Of a stretch of 8,963 nt of DNA, positions 5,749 through 8,963 are shown piece by piece. The position numbers were made by a program, and so were the translations under genes. The stretch comes from Candidatus Njordarchaeota archaeon (GTDB taxonomy: Archaea > Thermoproteota > JANJXX01 > Panguiarchaeales > Panguiarchaeaceae): assembly GCA_029855985.1 (NCBI GenBank), contig JAGSHR010000168.1:1-8963 (forward strand), read 5' to 3'. The notes beneath the pieces are model-generated. The model was not told the origin of the DNA, did no database searches, and worked only from the letters and a program-made list of their open reading frames with translations. Within the stretch, counting starts at the first letter, position 1. Each line of letters opens with the position of its first letter.

Positions 5749-7978
5749 ACATTCTCTCCAAGATAGGTATTCCAAGTAACCTCATAGCATTTCCCATAGT
5801 AATCCTATAGGCTTCAACTAAAGCTATCCTTGCATTTTTCACGTTTTCATCTTTTGCTTGGAGAACCCTATATCTTTGATAAAAACTATTGAAAATTTGA
5901 GCCAGTTTGTTAGAATATTCGGCTATTATATCTGGCCTAAACATTTTAGCTGCTTCCAATACGATATTTGGGAATTCGGCCAACTTCCACACAAGTTCAA
6001 GCTCTTTTTCCTCTTTTAGATATGACAGATCAACATTTTTTGGGACTTCGAAGTTTATTCTTCTTAAGATATTGTGTGCTCGAGTATAAGCATATTGTAT
6101 AAAGGGTCCACTGTTTTGCTCAAAATCCAAAACTTGCTCCCAGTTGAACGTTATTTTTTTCGTTGGGGAGACTGACAATAAAGCGTACTTTATAGCACCA
6201 ATTGCAACTTTTTCTGAGATTTTTTCTGCTTCCTCTTCATCTACTTCAGAGTTTCTATCTATTATAATATTGAAAACTCTCCTTTTAGCCTCTAAAAATA
6301 ATTCGTCGAATGTTATATACCGGCCTCTTCGAGATGAGAACTTTGCACCGGGCAGTGTAACTAACTCATAAGCTACGTGTATCAAGTTGTCAGCGTATTC
6401 CTCATACCCAGCCAATTTTAGAGCCGCTCTTATTTGTTTCTGTGCAAGTGTTTGATCAACACCGATAACGTTCAAAACAATTTTGGCCCCTGTCTTCTCA
6501 AATTTCCAAATGCTGTACGCAATATCTCTTGTTGTATAGAGGGTTGTTCCATCACTTCTTGTAAGCGCTAAATTAGGGGGGAGGATCTTGTCTTCTTTTC
6601 CCTCCTTAATAGCCCTTTTAACCTTTTTTTCATTTAAACCAAAGATTTCGCGTATATCTTCTCGTTCGATTACTGCCCTCCTAATATCCAAAAATAAAGC
6701 TTTTGAATTCGCATCCTCTATCACCCATCCCTTCTCTTTTAACTTTTCGATTACTTCTTTGACTCGCCCCTCCCAGACAAGTTGACTCTCCCAATCATAG
6801 GCGTCAAAATCTATTCCGAATCTTTTTAATGTTTCTTTAAAACCTTCTAGTGCCTGGCTGCAAACATCCTTAAAGAAACCAACTACCTCATCATCACCTA
6901 TCTCATATTTCTTTATGAGTTCAGAAACTTGCTCCTCTATATCATCCTCACTTGTTTTAGCGTAAAGTTTAGCGTAAACATTGCTCCACTTCTTTTTAAT
7001 TTCATTTTCAGCGTTAATCCAATCAACATGCTCGATTACTCTCTTTTGTATGTTCAATAATTTCTCCTTGAATATCCCAATTGCCCTATCCGTTTTCGCT
7101 AATTCATCGACAATTTCAATTATGTGTTCTATGAGGATTAACCAATCGGTAGTACTAAGTTGGCGAGTTTTCTCTAGAAGAATCTTAATATTGTAGTAGT
7201 GCTTTATATAGGCTCTAGAGTTCTTTAGTGAATCTAATTTAACCTCGAGATCTTCTATGACACTAATGAATTCGTTTTTTAGTTTAGAAAGTTCAATTGA
7301 AGCGTGCCTAGTGTGTAATATTGTATTGACACACGAATAGATGACACCCAATAAATGATCTTTTTTACCTTGCATGTCCAAATTGCCAAGTTTTTTTACT
7401 CCATAAACTAAATAGGCAACTTGTTTGCCCATGTCATCAACGTAAAATCTCCTATTAACCCTATAACCCAAGAATTTGAATATCTTGGCTAACGAATCAC
7501 CAAGTATAGAGTTTCTAGCAGTTCCAATATGCAATGGGTGAATAGGATTAGCGGACGTATGCTCAACAACCAAAACATTATTTTTACCAATATTGCTAGA
7601 GCCATAATTCTCGTTAAGGGCCAAGATGGAGTTAACAACGACGTTGTTAAATTTATCTTGATCTATAAATAAATTAACGTAACCTCCCACAGCTTTTGCA
7701 TCTCTAAACAAGGTTTCTTTGAAGGAAAGGTTCTCCACTATTTTTTTAGATATTTCTTCTGAGAGGCTTCTCATCTCTTGTTTGCTTTTCGCCATAATCT
7801 TCGCTAGCTGAAAACCTATCGGTGAAGCAAGATCCCCTAGTTCTTTTTTAGGGGGTCTATCGATAACTATAGTTACTTTATCTGCGTACTCTGGATATAT
7901 TTTTTTTAGAGAATCTAGTAATAGGCTCTTGGCTTCATTTTTGATCTCCTCCAAAACATTAGAATATATCGTCGGCAT
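5747..7978 (-). CDS. argS: Arginyl-tRNA synthetase (ArgRS) with a large helical insertion
   Basis: Class I synthetase that charges tRNA-Arg using ATP. It is 743 residues from the chosen ATG, whereas archaeal ArgRS is usually about 560-650. Domains: N-terminal tRNA D-loop-binding domain (1-115, with E-L-G-D-L-A-S-P-I-G-F-Q-L-A-K at 46-60); catalytic Rossmann fold with V-E-H-T-S-A-N-P (138-145) and the HIGH motif in H-P-L-H-I-G-T-A-R-N (147-156); D-W-E-S (395-398); R-S-D-G-T-T-L-Y-T-T-R-D (474-485); the KMSKS equivalent K-F-S-S-R-R-G-R-Y (546-554, Phe for Met); and the helical anticodon-binding domain (from Q-N-S-G-P-F-I-Q-Y-A at 621) with the canonical L-E-R-M C-terminus. Between D-H-L-L-G-V-I-Y (207-214) and K-Y-E-I-G-D-D-E-V (357-365) the spacer is about 140 residues, mostly helical, roughly 90 longer than usual. 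A TTG at 7987 is possible, but ATG 7978 has GGAG 10 bases upstream. It overlaps the upstream gene by 20 bases, so the two are co-translated. Confidence 0.95.
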   Translation of the reverse strand: MPTIYSNVLEEIKNEAKSLLLDSLKKIYPEYADKVTIVIDRPPKKELGDLASPIGFQLAKIMAKSKQEMRSLSEEISKKIVENLSFKETLFRDAKAVGGYVNLFIDQDKFNNVVVNSILALNENYGSSNIGKNNVLVVEHTSANPIHPLHIGTARNSILGDSLAKIFKFLGYRVNRRFYVDDMGKQVAYLVYGVKKLGNLDMQGKKDHLLGVIYSCVNTILHTRHASIELSKLKNEFISVIEDLEVKLDSLKNSRAYIKHYYNIKILLEKTRQLSTTDWLILIEHIIEIVDELAKTDRAIGIFKEKLLNIQKRVIEHVDWINAENEIKKKWSNVYAKLYAKTSEDDIEEQVSELIKKYEIGDDEVVGFFKDVCSQALEGFKETLKRFGIDFDAYDWESQLVWEGRVKEVIEKLKEKGWVIEDANSKALFLDIRRAVIEREDIREIFGLNEKKVKRAIKEGKEDKILPPNLALTRSDGTTLYTTRDIAYSIWKFEKTGAKIVLNVIGVDQTLAQKQIRAALKLAGYEEYADNLIHVAYELVTLPGAKFSSRRGRYITFDELFLEAKRRVFNIIIDRNSEVDEEEAEKISEKVAIGAIKYALLSVSPTKKITFNWEQVLDFEQNSGPFIQYAYTRAHNILRRINFEVPKNVDLSYLKEEKELELVWKLAEFPNIVLEAAKMFRPDIIAEYSNKLAQIFNSFYQRYRVLQAKDENVKNARIALVEAYRITMGNAMRLLGIPILERM

Positions 7979-8696
7979 CAAGATCAAGCTCCTTTAATTC
8001 TTCATCGAGAGGGGGTAAATCTAATTCGAGGTCTTCAATTTCCTTTTTCGGTGCTTTGGGTTCTTCAACCTTTAATTCTTCGAATTCCTCTAAGCTCACA
8101 ATCTCTTTTCTTTTTGATACCTCTTTATATGCTTCTAGTGTTTTCTCATAGATTTTTTTAAATCTTTCCTTAGCTTTACTTAACTTTTTGTTTAAGTCCC
8201 CTTCCCCAAATTCCCTAAATAGAGTATAAATTAGAGCCGCCCCTCCCATAAGAGTTCTAATCTTAATTGAGCTATCCTTAAATTTTAGTTCAATCTCTCT
8301 ATCATCGTCACTAAATTGACAAACTATGACTCTGCCCTTTAACCCTTCAACCTTAGATGCGGAAGAGAAAATATAAATCAATCTTATAATTTCTTCCTCT
8401 AATTCTAAATCACCCCAGGAAACCCAGACTGGAAGATTTAGACAGTTTATAAGCAACTGAAATATGGCGGCCACCGCTCTTGTTTGCATGGATGGATCCC
8501 ATGTTTCATCCCCAAAGAAAACCTTCGAGGCAAAAATTGCCGGTATCCTGAGATCCCCAACCTTATAGATTTCACTAACCCACTCATTTATCGTTTTGTA
8601 TATTACCTCTATGTCGTCCTTTTTTTCCAAGTAGTTCTTTAGTACGGTTTCTCTTAACTCTGCATCGTATACTACGAATAACAATACGTACACCAT
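7959..8696 (-). CDS. Hypothetical protein with coiled-coil and acidic C-terminal tail, upstream partner of argS
   Basis: I do not recognise this 245-residue protein. It starts at an ATG with TATA-like GATTTAAACA (8730-8721) about 29 bases upstream, so the message is probably leaderless. Seen: a very hydrophobic first strand (M-V-Y-V-L-L-F-V-V-Y), too short and too directly followed by charged residues to be a signal peptide; a middle globular part (40-160) with W-D-P-S-M-Q-T-R-A-V-A-A-I-F, a W-V-S-W pair (91-94) and G-G-A-A-L-I-Y-T-L-F; a lysine/glutamate-rich helix likely to be a coiled coil (166-200); then a disordered-looking acidic tail rich in E, D, L and P ending L-D-L-D-A-D-D-I-F. Such tails often bind partners. 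Its last 20 bases overlap argS in another frame, so the pair forms one operon. A role in translation is suggested only by that linkage. Confidence 0.8.
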   Translation of the reverse strand: MVYVLLFVVYDAELRETVLKNYLEKKDDIEVIYKTINEWVSEIYKVGDLRIPAIFASKVFFGDETWDPSMQTRAVAAIFQLLINCLNLPVWVSWGDLELEEEIIRLIYIFSSASKVEGLKGRVIVCQFSDDDREIELKFKDSSIKIRTLMGGAALIYTLFREFGEGDLNKKLSKAKERFKKIYEKTLEAYKEVSKRKEIVSLEEFEELKVEEPKAPKKEIEDLELDLPPLDEELKELDLDADDIF

Positions 8697-8720
8697 TTAT
8701 TACTTATTGTTCTGAATCGA

Positions 8721-8730
8721 TGTTTAAATC
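8721..8730 (-). promoter_or_regulatory. TATA-like element for the orf245-argS operon
   Basis: On the minus strand, GATTTAAACA is centred about 29 bases before the ATG at 8696. The predicted transcription start near 8700 would leave almost no leader, in keeping with the lack of a ribosome site before that ATG. Confidence 0.5.
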
Positions 8731-8819
8731 AACTGCGAATTAACAAGGATTATAGTAATTAAAACCTCGAAACTAAATAAATAAAATAATGATTAAAGGA
8801 TAATAAATCTATCACTAGG

Positions 8820-8843
8820 TTGTTATCAAGAGACTTGCAACAA
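8820..8843 (-). terminator. Possible hairpin downstream of the partial MetRS-type gene
   Basis: TTGTT and CAAG (8820-8830) can pair with CTTG and AACAA (8834-8843) around a 3-base loop and a small bulge. On the minus strand it lies about 31 bases after the stop at 8875 and is followed by a T-rich stretch (about 8775-8815). It could end or stabilise that transcript, but the stem is short. Confidence 0.25.
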
Positions 8844-8874
8844 TTTGAGTTAGTTTATATTATCAAGTTTAGTT

Positions 8875-8963
8875 TTAAGTGATCCTTGAACCCGGTGGTA
8901 CTTCCCTCTCGACTGTTAATAATACGGGGGTCTCAGTGTCAGTAGCTAAAATCATTCCTTGAC
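8875..8963 (-). CDS. Methionyl-tRNA synthetase C-terminal or beta-subunit tRNA-binding (OB-fold) domain, last 28 codons (5' end outside window)
   Basis: Reading the minus strand in from the right edge gives Q-G-M-I-L-A-T-D-T-E-T-P-V-L-L-T, then V-E-R-E-V-P-P-G-S-R-I-T and a TAA stop. The split codon at the edge ends in GT, which allows Ser or Gly (AGT/GGT). (S)-Q/E-G-M-x-L-A followed by V-L-L-T and V-P-P-G-(T/S) is the hallmark end of the EMAPII/Trbp111-like OB-fold that binds tRNA in methionyl-tRNA synthetases. It occurs either as the C-terminal domain of MetG or as a separate archaeal beta subunit; the window is too short to tell which. It reads in the same direction as orf245 and argS, 178 bases upstream of orf245, and is separated by that gene's own promoter. 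Confidence 0.8.
   Translation of the reverse strand, partial: QGMILATDTETPVLLTVEREVPPGSRIT

Noticed and set aside
5907..7196. Several short plus-strand open frames opposite argS
   Set aside because: Ser/Phe-rich antisense translations typical of shadows; argS motifs run through all of this region.
8697..8874. Possible C/D-box guide RNA in the A/T-rich gap (GTGATAG-like and ATGATTA-like stretches)
   Set aside because: No good C box (RTGATGA) paired with a D box (CTGA) at a suitable distance on either strand.

Overview
The window is A+T-rich archaeal DNA, probably from a hyperthermophile of the Thermoproteota (Crenarchaeota) or a related deep lineage. This rests on gene content and signals. 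There is a two-CxxC protein disulfide oxidoreductase of the hyperthermophile type, a TIP49/RuvB-like AAA+ ATPase, an archaeosine-type PUA tail and an MJ1316/DUF504 domain. Genes are preceded by TTTATA-type TATA boxes and by GGTGATC-like ribosome binding sites. The lineage cannot be fixed further by reading alone.

Layout. At the left edge, the 3' part of a probable archaeosine tRNA-guanine transglycosylase gene (+) meets truA (-) tail to tail. truA and a protein disulfide oxidoreductase gene (+) diverge from one promoter region (about 1303-1438), where two TATA boxes decide both start codons. The oxidoreductase gene converges on a 315-residue gene (-) with an N-terminal MJ1316/DUF504 RNA-end domain and an unrecognised C-terminal region. 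That gene in turn diverges from the TIP49 ATPase gene (+). Next comes a 344-residue stand-alone TaqI-like target-recognition protein (+), the kind of domain normally fused behind a DNA adenine methyltransferase. It converges, with 9 bases between stop codons, on argS (-). argS carries an unusually large helical insertion and overlaps an upstream 245-residue gene of unknown function with an acidic tail. At the right edge, also on the minus strand, lie the last 29 or so codons of a methionyl-tRNA synthetase-type tRNA-binding domain.

How the genes fit together. Four of eight genes serve tRNA maturation or charging (archaeosine, pseudouridine, Arg-tRNA, Met-tRNA), and the MJ1316-domain gene may also act on RNA ends. 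The two plus-strand housekeeping genes (oxidoreductase, TIP49) are stand-alone units with strong signals. The least explained parts are the MJ1316-fusion protein, the methyltransferase-less recognition protein, the 245-residue partner of argS, and an abrupt change of codon style inside the TIP49 gene.

No gap between genes exceeds 300 bases; the largest (8697-8874) holds a promoter and a possible hairpin. I saw no tRNA, rRNA, CRISPR array or insertion sequence.
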